From assembly GCF_003382685.1 (NCBI RefSeq), contig NZ_KZ859512.1:28141-92140 (forward strand): DNA of 64,000 nucleotides. Direction: 5' to 3'. The notes beneath the pieces were generated by a model that worked only from the letters and a program-made list of their open reading frames with translations, did not search any database and was not told the DNA's origin. A program made the position numbers and the translations under genes. Positions 32,774-41,043 of this stretch are shown here, piece after piece (within the stretch, counting starts at the first letter, position 1; the number at the start of each line of letters is the position of its first letter). The DNA is from Halorussus litoreus (lineage in GTDB: Archaea; Halobacteriota; Halobacteria; Halobacteriales; Haladaptataceae).

Positions 32774-34144
32774 ATGTCACACAATCGGCGTCGATTTCTG
32801 AAGCGTACGGGTGGGTTAGCGGCCGTAACGATGTTGGCCGGGTGTACCGGGGGCGACGGTGACGGCAACCAAGACACGACTGACGAAGGGGAGACCACCG
32901 AGAGCGAGACGACCGAGGCCGACTCGGGCGGTGACGACTCGACGACGACCGAGAGTAGCGGCGGCGGGGGGGAAGCGATAAACATCGGCGTTCCGCTGCC
33001 GTTCTCGGGCGACTACGCGTGGGTCGGCGCGAACGTCCTGCCGGTCGTGAACATGATCGCCGAGGAGATAAACGGACAGGGCGGCATCGACGGCCGGAAC
33101 GTCAACGTCGTGCAGGCCGACACCGAGGCGTCGCCGGACGCGGCGGTGTCGGCGGTCAACCGACTCGTCAATATCGAGAACGTGCAGGGGGTCATCGGGC
33201 CGACGAGCATCACGATGTCGGCGGTCATCGACACGCTGGTGGAGAACGAGGTGCCGGTCGTGACGCCGACGGCGGGCACGACCTCGCTCGACACGCGCGG
33301 CGGCGACTACGTGTTCCGGACCGTGTCGTCGGACTCGCTCGGCGGTCGCGCCATCGCGAGAGCGGCCCGCGACCAGCAGTACAACTCCATCCAGGACTAC
33401 GAGCGGATGGCGCTCATGGTCGGGAACAAGGAGGTGTTCCAGTCGTTCAAGGAGCCGGTCCGCTCGTCGTTCGAGGAGTTCGGCGGCACCGTCACGACCG
33501 CGATGGACGTCCGGACCGGCAAGGCCTCGTACACGTCCGAGGTCCAGCAGATGATGGACTCGGACCCCGAGATTACGGTGCTCATCATGTCGGCCGAGGA
33601 CAGCGTCAAGATCACGGAAGCCGGGTTCCAGGCTGGCTACGAGGGCAACTGGTTCGCCACGCAGGACCAGACCAACCAGGACTTCCTCTCCCAGAGCGAG
33701 AATCAGGTCACGAACGGTATGCTCGGGCTGAACGCCGCCACGTACCAGGCGGCGGAGGAGGCCGGGCGCCTCGAGGAGTTCTTCCAGCGCATCACGGAGT
33801 ACGCTGGCTGGGACGAGGGCTCGAAGACGTTCGCCACGAACACGTACGACGCGATGAACGTCATGGGCCTCGCGCTGAAGCAGGTCGCCGCGGACGGTGA
33901 CGACCTGATCGGAGCGAACATCGCCTCGGCCATCCCCACGGTCGCGAAACCGCCGGAGGAGACGGTCACCGGTTACACCCAAGGGGCCGAAGCCATCGAC
34001 GGCGGAACCGACGTCGACTACGAGGGGCTGGTCGGTCCCATCAACTTCGACGAGAACGGCGACATCGTCGCGCCCTTCTCCATCAAGAAGGCCCAGGACG
34101 GCACGTGGACCGAGGCAGCTCGACTGCCGCCAGAGGCACTGTAA
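32774..34144 (+). CDS. Branched-chain amino acid ABC transporter substrate-binding protein
   Basis: A 456-aa secreted lipoprotein. Its Tat signal (RRRFLKRTGG) and lipobox LAGC with Cys near residue 24 precede a Thr/Glu/Ser-rich linker and a type 1 periplasmic-binding fold (about 60-440; INIGVPLPFSGDYAWVG, GRNVNVVQADTEASPDAAVSAVNRLV, GVIGPTS, FRTVSSDSLGGRA). It starts the five-gene liv-type operon. The gap 32522-32773 upstream is AT-rich with TTTTAAGTAC near 32732 and TATTTATTATG near 32743 as promoter candidates. Confidence 0.93.
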   Translation: MSHNRRRFLKRTGGLAAVTMLAGCTGGDGDGNQDTTDEGETTESETTEADSGGDDSTTTESSGGGGEAINIGVPLPFSGDYAWVGANVLPVVNMIAEEINGQGGIDGRNVNVVQADTEASPDAAVSAVNRLVNIENVQGVIGPTSITMSAVIDTLVENEVPVVTPTAGTTSLDTRGGDYVFRTVSSDSLGGRAIARAARDQQYNSIQDYERMALMVGNKEVFQSFKEPVRSSFEEFGGTVTTAMDVRTGKASYTSEVQQMMDSDPEITVLIMSAEDSVKITEAGFQAGYEGNWFATQDQTNQDFLSQSENQVTNGMLGLNAATYQAAEEAGRLEEFFQRITEYAGWDEGSKTFATNTYDAMNVMGLALKQVAADGDDLIGANIASAIPTVAKPPEETVTGYTQGAEAIDGGTDVDYEGLVGPINFDENGDIVAPFSIKKAQDGTWTEAARLPPEAL

Positions 34145-34162
34145 GGCCCCTTCTCCCCCAGA

Positions 34163-35044
34163 ATGGTTCTTGACAACCTCTTGCAGACGGTCGTGTTCGG
34201 TCTGATAGAAGGGAGTGTCATCGCGGTCGGCGCGGTCGGACTGACGCTGTCGTACGGCGTCACGCGATTCATCAACTTCGCGTACGGCGAGTTCCTGACG
34301 TACGGCGCGTACCTGACGGTGTTTCTCGCGGCCGGACTGTTCGGGTCGTCGCTCCCGCTGCCGGTCGCGGCCGTCGTCGCCATCGTCCTCGTCGGCCTGC
34401 TCGGCGTGGCGGTGTCCCGCGTCTTCTTCGAACCCATCTCCCAGCGGGGCGCGCTCCCCCTGCTCATCACCTCGATTGGCGTCTCGTTCATCCTGCGGAA
34501 CATGTTGCAGGGCTGGGTCGGCGTCTCGGCGAAGCAGCTGCCGGTCCCGCTGATGCGCCGACAGGACTACTTCGGGCTCGTCCGGCTCACGGATCTGGAG
34601 CTGGGGGTCATCGTCGTCGGTGTCGTGACGATGCTGGCCATCCACCTGCTGCTCCAGCGGACGATGCTCGGCAAGCGGATGCGCGCGACCAGCGGCAACC
34701 GGTCGCTGGCCGAGGTCGCCGGCATCGACACCACGAACGTCGTCCGACAGACGTGGTTCATCTCGGCGGCCGCCGGCGCGCTGTCGGGCGTGCTGTACGC
34801 GGTGCTGTTCTCGCCGTTCCGGCCGGTGGTCGGGTTCGAGTACCTCATCGTCATCTTCGCGGCGACGCTGCTCGGCGGTATCGGGCGGCCGTACGGCGCG
34901 ATGCTCGGTGCCCTGTTCATCGGGCTCGCGATGAACTTCGGCTCGACGTACCTGTCGGCGAACTACACGCGAGCGTACGCCTTCCTCATCCTCGTCGGGG
35001 TACTCCTCGTCAGGCCCGAAGGCATCAGAGGGGGTGAGTTCTGA
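34163..35044 (+). CDS. livH: Branched-chain amino acid ABC permease, LivH type
   Basis: A 293-aa inner-membrane permease with about eight hydrophobic helices. LivH-type motifs are seen: GLTLSYGVTRFINFAYGEFLTYGAYL near the N-terminus and the ATPase-contact EAA-like loop in RMRATSGNRSLAEVAGIDTTNVV. The ending RPEGIRGGEF is typical. It overlaps livM by 1 bp (TGATG), so translation is coupled. The amino-acid or amide substrate of the whole system cannot be told from sequence. Confidence 0.93.
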   Translation: MVLDNLLQTVVFGLIEGSVIAVGAVGLTLSYGVTRFINFAYGEFLTYGAYLTVFLAAGLFGSSLPLPVAAVVAIVLVGLLGVAVSRVFFEPISQRGALPLLITSIGVSFILRNMLQGWVGVSAKQLPVPLMRRQDYFGLVRLTDLELGVIVVGVVTMLAIHLLLQRTMLGKRMRATSGNRSLAEVAGIDTTNVVRQTWFISAAAGALSGVLYAVLFSPFRPVVGFEYLIVIFAATLLGGIGRPYGAMLGALFIGLAMNFGSTYLSANYTRAYAFLILVGVLLVRPEGIRGGEF

Positions 35045-36087
35045 TGGCGCTGCTGAGCGGTGGACTGTCCTTCCTCGTCACCATCGCGACCATCGGCTGC
35101 ATCTACGGGCTGCTCACGCTCGGACTGAACGTCCACTACGGCTACACCGGGCTGTTGAACTTCGGGCACGTGGCCTTCTTCGCCGCGGGCGCGTACACCT
35201 CGGCCATCGTGACGATGCCGCCGCCGTCGACGGTCACGAACGCGAGCTACGAGATCTGGTTCAACCTCCCGATGCCGTTCGGGTTCCCGGTCAGCCTCGC
35301 GGCCGCGGCCGTCGTCGGCGGGCTGTTGGCCTTCCTCATCGGACTGACCAGCGTCAGGCTCGGCACCCACTACCTCGCCATCGCGACGTTCGCCCTCGCG
35401 GGCGTGTTCAGCGACGTGCTGGTCAACGAGGCGTGGCTGACCAACGGGTCGTTCGGGATGAACAGCGTCCCGAAACCCGCCAGAGCGATGCTATCGGCCG
35501 ACGCGTGGCAGCTCGCGTATCTCGGCTTCGCCGTGGCCACCCTGGCCGGCACGTACCTCGTGCTGACGCGGTTGATGGACGCCCCGTTCGGTCGACTGCT
35601 GAAGGGCGTCCGCGAGAGCGAGCCCGCCGCCAAGACGCTCGGCAAGGACGCCAACGTGGTGAAACTCAAGTCGTTCGTCATCGGCGGCATGATCGCCGGG
35701 CTGGCCGGCGGTATCTACGCCCACTACCTCGGGAGCGTGGTGACCGCGCAGTTCGTCCCCCACGTGACGTTCACCGTCTGGGCCGCGATGCTGCTCGGCG
35801 GCGCGGCCTCGAACACGGGCGCGGTCGCCGGCGCGTTCCTCGTGGTGGCGTTCGAGGAGTCGACGCGGTTCATCACGACGCTGTACAACTGGATCCAGTC
35901 GGTGCTCCCGGAGGTGCTGAGCGGGATCTTGCCCGCGCTGTTCGGTCCGCTGCCGAACAACCCCTCGTTCATCCCGAGTATGCGCTTCGTGGTCATCGGC
36001 ATCCTGTTCGTGCTCGTCGTCAGGTACCGGCCGGAAGGACTGTTCGGCGACCCAGCCGAAATCGACGCGCTGGGGGAGGAGGACTGA
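35044..36087 (+). CDS. livM: Branched-chain amino acid ABC permease, LivM type
   Basis: A 347-aa membrane permease with about nine to ten helices and the LivM-family pattern: GLNVHYGYTGLLNFGHVAFFAAGAY, GLTSVRLGTHYLAIATFALA, a cytoplasmic coupling loop GRLLKGVRESEPAAKTLGKD, and C-terminal FVLVVRYRPEGLFG. It pairs with LivH. It is followed after 3 bp by the LivG-type ATPase. Confidence 0.93.
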   Translation: MALLSGGLSFLVTIATIGCIYGLLTLGLNVHYGYTGLLNFGHVAFFAAGAYTSAIVTMPPPSTVTNASYEIWFNLPMPFGFPVSLAAAAVVGGLLAFLIGLTSVRLGTHYLAIATFALAGVFSDVLVNEAWLTNGSFGMNSVPKPARAMLSADAWQLAYLGFAVATLAGTYLVLTRLMDAPFGRLLKGVRESEPAAKTLGKDANVVKLKSFVIGGMIAGLAGGIYAHYLGSVVTAQFVPHVTFTVWAAMLLGGAASNTGAVAGAFLVVAFEESTRFITTLYNWIQSVLPEVLSGILPALFGPLPNNPSFIPSMRFVVIGILFVLVVRYRPEGLFGDPAEIDALGEED

Positions 36088-36090
36088 CCG

Positions 36091-36909
36091 ATGACCGGAA
36101 ACTCACCAACCGAGGACTCTCCGGCCGGCAACGGAACCGACGACTCACAGGACCTCCTCGAAGTCGACGGGATCGTGAAGTCGTTCGGCGGCCTCGTCGC
36201 GGTCGATGGCGTCTCGTTCGGCGTCGAGGAGGCCTCGATCACGGGCCTCATCGGCCCGAACGGCGCGGGGAAGTCGACGCTGTTCAACTGCATCGGTGGC
36301 GTCTACCAGCCCGACGACGGCGAGATCCGACTCGACGGCGAGCCCATCCAGGGGCGCTCGCCCACGGAGATCTCCCGGCGGGGACTCGGTCGGACGTTCC
36401 AGACGCCCGAGACGTTCCGCGGGATGACCGTCCGCGAGAACATGGCGTTCGCCGCGAAGAACCAGACGGGCGAGCGGGCGCTCGGCGCGCTGCTTCGGCC
36501 CGGAACCGTCCGCGAGGAGGAGGCGGCGGTCCAGGAGCGGGTCGACGAGACGCTCGACTTCCTCGAACTCGACCATCTGGCCGACGACTACGCCAGCGGG
36601 CTCTCGGGCGGCCAGCGCAAGCTGCTCGAACTGGGCCGCGTGCTGATGCTCGACCCCGAGATCATCCTGCTCGACGAGCCGGTGGCGGGCGTCAACCCGT
36701 CGCTCACGGACGACCTGCTGGCGCGACTGCGCGAACTGAACGACCGCGGGCGGACGATACTGTTCATCGAACACGACATGGACGTAGTGATGGAGAACTG
36801 TGACAGAGTCGTCGTGATGCACAACGGCCAGACGCTGGCGTCCGGACCGCCGGAGATCGTGCAGGAAGACGAGCGCGTGGTCGAAGCGTATCTCGGGGGG
36901 TACGACTGA
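36091..36909 (+). CDS. livG: Branched-chain amino acid ABC ATPase, LivG type
   Basis: A 272-aa ABC ATPase. An N-terminal low-complexity tail (about 25 residues) precedes the nucleotide domain with Walker A GPNGAGKST (about residues 56-64), the LivG-characteristic GRTFQTPETFRGMTVRENM (Q-loop region), signature LSGGQRKLLELGR, Walker B IILLDEP and switch His in FIEHDMDVV. It overlaps LivF by 1 bp. Confidence 0.95.
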   Translation: MTGNSPTEDSPAGNGTDDSQDLLEVDGIVKSFGGLVAVDGVSFGVEEASITGLIGPNGAGKSTLFNCIGGVYQPDDGEIRLDGEPIQGRSPTEISRRGLGRTFQTPETFRGMTVRENMAFAAKNQTGERALGALLRPGTVREEEAAVQERVDETLDFLELDHLADDYASGLSGGQRKLLELGRVLMLDPEIILLDEPVAGVNPSLTDDLLARLRELNDRGRTILFIEHDMDVVMENCDRVVVMHNGQTLASGPPEIVQEDERVVEAYLGGYD

Positions 36910-37643
36910 TGGCCGACATCGGGACTATCCGCCGGTTCGACGACGCGCTGTTCTCCGCGCGCGGCATCGAGACGGGCTACGGCGACCTGCAGGTGCTGTA
37001 CGGCGTGGACGTAGACGTTCAGGCCGACGAGATCGTGTTGCTGTTCGGCCCGAACGGTGCCGGAAAGTCGACGCTGATGCGGGCGCTGTTCAAACAGCTC
37101 CCGCTCTGGGACGGCACCATCGAGATGGACGGGCAGGACTTCTCGACGCTCACCTCGAACGAGATGGTGCCCAACGGGGTGGCGTACGTCCCGCAGACAG
37201 AGAACGTGTTCCCGAACCTGACCGTCGGGGAGAACCTCGACATCGGGTCCATCCACGCGGCCGACCCCGAGGAGCGCCGCGAGACGATGTTCGACCTGTT
37301 TCCGAAGCTCGGCGAGCGCCGGAGTCAGGACGCCTCGACGCTGTCGGGCGGCGAGCGCCAGATGCTCGCGATGGCGCGGGCGCTCATGCCGGACCCGGAC
37401 CTACTGCTCATCGACGAACCGTCGGCGGGGCTCGCGCCACAGCTCATCGAGCGGGCGTTCGAGCACGTCGACACGATTCGGCAGGCCGGCACCGCGGTGC
37501 TGATGGTCGAACAGAACGTGAAGGCCGCGCTCGAAGTGACCGACCGCGCGTACGCCCTCGACATGGGCGAGAACAAGTTCGAGGCCGACGCCGACACCAT
37601 CCGGGACTCCGAGCGAGTTCGGGACCTCTACCTCGGGAAGTAG
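36909..37643 (+). CDS. livF: Branched-chain amino acid ABC ATPase, LivF type
   Basis: A 244-aa ABC ATPase with Walker A GPNGAGKST, Q-loop VPQTENVFPNLTVGENL, signature LSGGERQMLAMARAL, Walker B LLIDEPSAGL, and Gln-containing switch (VEQNVKAAL) typical of LivF, where the His is replaced by Gln. It is the last gene of the operon. A strong hairpin follows at 37680-37730. Confidence 0.95.
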   Translation: MADIGTIRRFDDALFSARGIETGYGDLQVLYGVDVDVQADEIVLLFGPNGAGKSTLMRALFKQLPLWDGTIEMDGQDFSTLTSNEMVPNGVAYVPQTENVFPNLTVGENLDIGSIHAADPEERRETMFDLFPKLGERRSQDASTLSGGERQMLAMARALMPDPDLLLIDEPSAGLAPQLIERAFEHVDTIRQAGTAVLMVEQNVKAALEVTDRAYALDMGENKFEADADTIRDSERVRDLYLGK

Positions 37644-37679
37644 GGGTCGGCCCCGGAAGTCGACCCCGATAACCGCGAA

Positions 37680-37730
37680 AAACGACCGCGACCGCGGGTC
37701 GCAGTCCGCGACCCGCGATCGCGGTCGTTT
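37680..37730 (+). terminator. Long hairpin after livF
   Basis: A 23-bp inverted repeat (37680-37702 with 37708-37730, one mismatch) with a 5-nt loop, ending in TTT. It lies between the livF stop and the convergent site-2 protease gene, so it can end transcription from both sides. Confidence 0.75.
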
Positions 37731-37778
37731 CCTGCCGGTTGAAAAATCACGCTCCAGAGAAACGTTCTCCGACCACGC

Positions 37779-38903
37779 TCACGCGCCGGCCAGAATCTCG
37801 ATGGGAACCGGCGTGAAACAGAGGACGCCGAGGGCGAACGTGAGGACGCCCACCGCTTTCCGGCGGGGGTCGAGGCCCGCCTCGTCGATGGGGTCGGCTG
37901 GGCCGACGTACGCGACGTAGGTCGCCAGCAGGCCCCAGAACGCCCAGAGGATGGAGGCGTTCGAGACGTTCTCCACGTAGAAGACGTACGCTGCGAGGCC
38001 GAACAGCGCGACCGGGACGAGCGCGGCGATGCGCTCTTGCTGCTCGCCGAACATCGCCCGGAGGATGTGGCCGCCGTCGAGCTGGCCGACGGGGATGAGG
38101 TTGAGGAACGTGACGAACATGCCGACCCAGCCGCCGATGACCACCGGGCTGACCGACTGGCCCGGCCCGTAGGTGGTCTGCTCGCCCAGCGCCCACGCGA
38201 TGAGTTCCAGCAGCGGCGGGTAGCCGAACTCCAGTTGGATCGCGTTGGGGTTGTTCACGAGGCTCTGGGGCACCGTCTCGGGCGGTAGCGACAGCCCGAT
38301 GGCGGTCACGACGACGGTGGCGACGAGACCCGCGAGCGGCCCCGCGACGCCGATGTCGAACAGCGCCTTCCGGTCGGGCATCTGGCCCTTCATCCGGATG
38401 ACAGCGCCCATCGTCCCGATGATGCTGAGCGGGAGCGGGATGAAGTACGGTAGCGAGGCGTTCACGTCGTGGTACCGCGTCATCACGTAGTGGCCCAACT
38501 CGTGGGTGAGCAGCACGCCGACCACGGCGGCCATGAACGGCCACGCTTCGAGCACTCCCATCGGGTTCTCGACGAGGTCGACGTGGTACCACGACGCGCC
38601 GGCCCACAGCGTCGAGAGTATCGTGAGGACGAACAGCGCGACGTTCGTCCACGGAATGCCGTCGATGCCGGTGTCGGCGGGCTCGGCCACGAGGACGTAC
38701 TCGCCGGTGTCGGTGGTGAGCTGGACCTCGTAGCCGCGCTCGCGGAACAGCGGCCACGTGGTCTCCATGAGCCGGTCGCGAGCCACTAGCGGCTCGCCGT
38801 AGTAGAGGAGTCGGTCACCCTCGCGGCGGGCCTCGTACACGCGGAACACGGCGGCGAGTCGCTCCAGCGACGGACCGTCGGCGGGCGGGTCGCTCGAACC
38901 CAT
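37779..38903 (-). CDS. Site-2 protease family membrane metalloprotease
   Basis: A 374-aa M50 intramembrane protease without PDZ domains. The first about 85 residues form a soluble module (LERLAAVFRVYEARREGDRLLYYG). Then come about six to eight helices with the zinc motif HELGH (residues 134-138) and NLIPVGQLDGGHILRAM with the Asp ligand. The start at 38903 (MGSSDPPADGP) is a good ATG. It resembles the haloarchaeal and plant EGY-type S2Ps. The substrate is unknown. Confidence 0.92.
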   Translation of the reverse strand: MGSSDPPADGPSLERLAAVFRVYEARREGDRLLYYGEPLVARDRLMETTWPLFRERGYEVQLTTDTGEYVLVAEPADTGIDGIPWTNVALFVLTILSTLWAGASWYHVDLVENPMGVLEAWPFMAAVVGVLLTHELGHYVMTRYHDVNASLPYFIPLPLSIIGTMGAVIRMKGQMPDRKALFDIGVAGPLAGLVATVVVTAIGLSLPPETVPQSLVNNPNAIQLEFGYPPLLELIAWALGEQTTYGPGQSVSPVVIGGWVGMFVTFLNLIPVGQLDGGHILRAMFGEQQERIAALVPVALFGLAAYVFYVENVSNASILWAFWGLLATYVAYVGPADPIDEAGLDPRRKAVGVLTFALGVLCFTPVPIEILAGA

Positions 38904-39052
38904 TCACCACGGCATACGGCGCGATAGTTGATAAACCCCCGGACGGAGCGACGGCACGGCGTGGCGGGAGGTGTCGAAAATCGCCCCCACGAGCCAAAGA
39001 CTGAAAAGCTCACAATCCTACCCCTGACCATGGGAACGGGAGCGTTCGGGCC

Positions 39053-39673
39053 ATGAGCGTCGAGAACTGCGACCACTGCGACGCGGAGTTCGGCGACGAG
39101 GAGGCGTACCTCCGCCACCTCCGGGACGAGCACGGCGACGACCTCGGACCGATAGAGCAGCGCCGGGTCGCGGGACTCGGCGACGAGGGTGGCGGTGGCG
39201 TCGTCGCGTACGCGGCTGCGGTGGGCGCGCTCGCGCTCGTGGGGCTGCTGGCGTACGTACTCTTTTTCTCCGGTGGCGGAGCCAGCGGTGGGCCGGGTGG
39301 CGGGGGCGACGGCCCCTCCGCGATCGGGTCGGTCCACTACCACGGGACGATAGATGTCTCCATCGGCGGCCAACAGATCGACTTCAGCCAGCCTCGATTC
39401 CAGGTTCGGAACACCGGGAACAACGCGTTCCACTTCGAGAACGGCAACGGAACCCATTGGCACGGCCATGCACAGGACGTGACGCTCGCGTACGCGATGG
39501 GAACGCTCGACATCGAGGTGACCGACGAGACGGTGACCTACGACGGCACGACCTACGGCGACGACTCTGGCGAGCGGGCGATCGTCGAGGTGAACGGCGA
39601 GTCGGTCGACCCCGCCTCGTACGTCCTGCAGAAGGGCGACCACGTCCGCATCGTGGCGAACGAATCGGGATAG
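39053..39673 (+). CDS. C2H2-type zinc-finger, membrane-anchored protein
   Basis: A 206-aa protein. At the N-terminus is a single zinc-finger-like motif (CDHCDAEFGDEEAYLRHLRDEH, ligands Cys6, Cys9, His22, His27). A membrane segment lies at about residues 50-72 and is followed by a Gly-rich linker. The extracytoplasmic domain (about 90-206) contains a His cluster (FHFENGNGTHWHGHAQD) that could bind metal. The pairing of a cytoplasmic C2H2 finger with an external His-rich domain is unusual. The family is not recognised by name. Confidence 0.75.
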   Translation: MSVENCDHCDAEFGDEEAYLRHLRDEHGDDLGPIEQRRVAGLGDEGGGGVVAYAAAVGALALVGLLAYVLFFSGGGASGGPGGGGDGPSAIGSVHYHGTIDVSIGGQQIDFSQPRFQVRNTGNNAFHFENGNGTHWHGHAQDVTLAYAMGTLDIEVTDETVTYDGTTYGDDSGERAIVEVNGESVDPASYVLQKGDHVRIVANESG

Positions 39674-39721
39674 GAGAGTGTGGTTCGGGCTGAGAGCGAG
39701 CGACTCAGCCGAGCGAGCGAC

Positions 39722-40534
39722 TCAGTCCAGCGGCTCGGGCGACGCCGGGACCTGTCGTTTGTGCTCGCTGCGCTCGTACAGCTCGCGGACGCGCCGGACC
39801 GTTTCCTCGGTCACGTCTTCGTCGGACGCCTCGTCAACGCTGCGGGCCGTCGCGGCCACCGACAGCGGGCCGTCGACGTGGAGCGCGAGGATGGCGTCGA
39901 GCAGGTCGTAGCCCAGGCCGAGCTCTTCCTCGTCGGTTTGGCCAGCCCAGAGTCCGGCGGTCGGGGGCTTGTCGACGATCTCCTGCGGGACGCCGACGTG
40001 GGTCGCTAACTGGCGGACCTGCTGTTTGTACAGGTTGCCGATGGGGTGACAGTCGACCGCGCCGTCGCCGTACTTGGTGAAGTAGCCGACCAGCGCCTCG
40101 CTCCGGTTGCCCGTCCCGAGCACCATCGACCCCTCGTGGTTCGCGACGAGGTAGTTCAGGACGCCTCGCGTGCGCGCTCTCGCGTTGCCGACCGCCATCC
40201 GGTCGTCCTCGGCCTCGGGAACGGCGTCGAGGAACTCGTCGACGATGGGGTTGATCTCCAGCACGTCGTAGGGGATCTCCAGTTCCTGTGCGACCCACTC
40301 GGCGTCGCTCATGTTGTCGTCGCGGCTCACCTCGCCGGGCATGACCAGTCCGTGAAGGTTCTCCTCGCCGAGCGCGTCGACCGCGAGGTGGGCCGTGAGC
40401 GAGCTGTCGATGCCGCCCGAGAGCCCGAGCACCGCCTGCTCGGTTCCGGCGTCTGCGGCGGTGTCAGCGATGAACTCGACGATGTGGTTCCGGCGGGCTT
40501 CGAGTTCCGACTCCGAGAATCGAAGGTCTATCAT
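39722..40534 (-). CDS. nadE: NAD+ synthase (NH3-dependent)
   Basis: A 270-aa NadE, converting deamido-NAD to NAD+ with ATP and ammonia. The PP-loop SGGIDSSLTAHLA is at about residues 40-52. NARARTRGVLNYLVAN, VLGTGNRSEALVGYFTKYGDGAVD, LYKQQVRQLA and KPPTAGLW follow in the family order. No glutaminase domain is present. The ATG at 40534 (MIDLRFSE) is the family start; the longer frame to 40792 is repeat DNA. Confidence 0.95.
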   Translation of the reverse strand: MIDLRFSESELEARRNHIVEFIADTAADAGTEQAVLGLSGGIDSSLTAHLAVDALGEENLHGLVMPGEVSRDDNMSDAEWVAQELEIPYDVLEINPIVDEFLDAVPEAEDDRMAVGNARARTRGVLNYLVANHEGSMVLGTGNRSEALVGYFTKYGDGAVDCHPIGNLYKQQVRQLATHVGVPQEIVDKPPTAGLWAGQTDEEELGLGYDLLDAILALHVDGPLSVAATARSVDEASDEDVTEETVRRVRELYERSEHKRQVPASPEPLD

Positions 40535-40680
40535 GGACGAGCGTAGGGTCGGCGGTGACAAAAAGCCGTGTGGCAGGCCGCAATTTCTGGACGAATGGGC
40601 AGGTCTACGTGCGGGGAAGGGCCGGGTTGAAGCGCTACGTTGAAGTGCGACGGGGCGGAAACGAAGGACGCAAGCGCAGT

Positions 40681-40791
40681 GCGCCGGTGGTGAGCAAATC
40701 CGAAGGATTTGCGAGCCTCGGCGCATAAGCGAACGCAGTGAGCGCAATGCGCCGGTGTCTTGCCGAGCGAAGCGAGGCAAGGCTCGGCGCA
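40681..40791 (+). repeat. Two tRNA-acceptor-like hairpin units before tRNA-Gly
   Basis: Units 40681-40725 and 40749-40791 each begin GCGCCGGTG and end CTCGGCGCA. They copy the first and last bases of the adjacent tRNA-Gly acceptor stem and enclose a single internal hairpin (GCAAATCC-GAA-GGATTTGC; CTTGCC-GAGCGAAGC-GAGGCAAG). Unit starts at 40681 and 40749 and the tRNA at 40815 are 68 and 66 bp apart, joined by similar linkers (AAGCGAACGCAGTGAGCGC-type). Confidence 0.8.
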
Positions 40792-40814
40792 CAAGTGAAC
40801 AAAGTGAACGCCGT

Positions 40815-40885
40815 GCGCCGGTGGTCTAGTGGTAGGACATGAGCTTCCCAAGCTCATAGCCCGGGTTCAATTCCCGGCCGGCGCA
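40815..40885 (+). tRNA. tRNA-Gly (CCC)
   Basis: A 71-nt cloverleaf: acceptor GCGCCGG with CCGGCGC plus discriminator A, a D arm TCTAGTGGTAGGA, an anticodon stem TGAGC/GCTCA around TTCCCAA (anticodon CCC), and a T arm GCCCGGG-TTCAATT-CCCGGC. It is the integration target of the element on its 3' side and remains complete because the element restores the 3' half. Confidence 0.95.
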
Positions 40886-40886
40886 T
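40840..40886 (+). repeat. attL, 47-bp direct repeat in tRNA-Gly
   Basis: The 3' part of tRNA-Gly, from the anticodon stem to one base past the discriminator. It is repeated exactly at 51530-51576. This is the signature of tyrosine-recombinase integration in a tRNA gene. Confidence 0.93.
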
Positions 40887-41043
40887 ACCGGCTTCACACC
40901 TGTTCTTGACGGTGATTTCAACGGTTCGCAAAGCCACATACGAGTGTGGCACTCAAACGGCCACCTTGCCAATGCCATCGATCATGGTAATGCACCGCAT
41001 ACCATACGAAATGCGCGGCTCAGACACAGGACACTGTAGACAC

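Noticed and set aside
35034-36803. A long plus-strand frame across livM and livG
   Set aside because: It is out of frame with both ABC transporter genes, which have full family motifs.
40681-40791. The tRNA-like units as a CRISPR array
   Set aside because: There are only two units, the ends repeat but the interiors are hairpins rather than unique spacers, and no cas genes are near.
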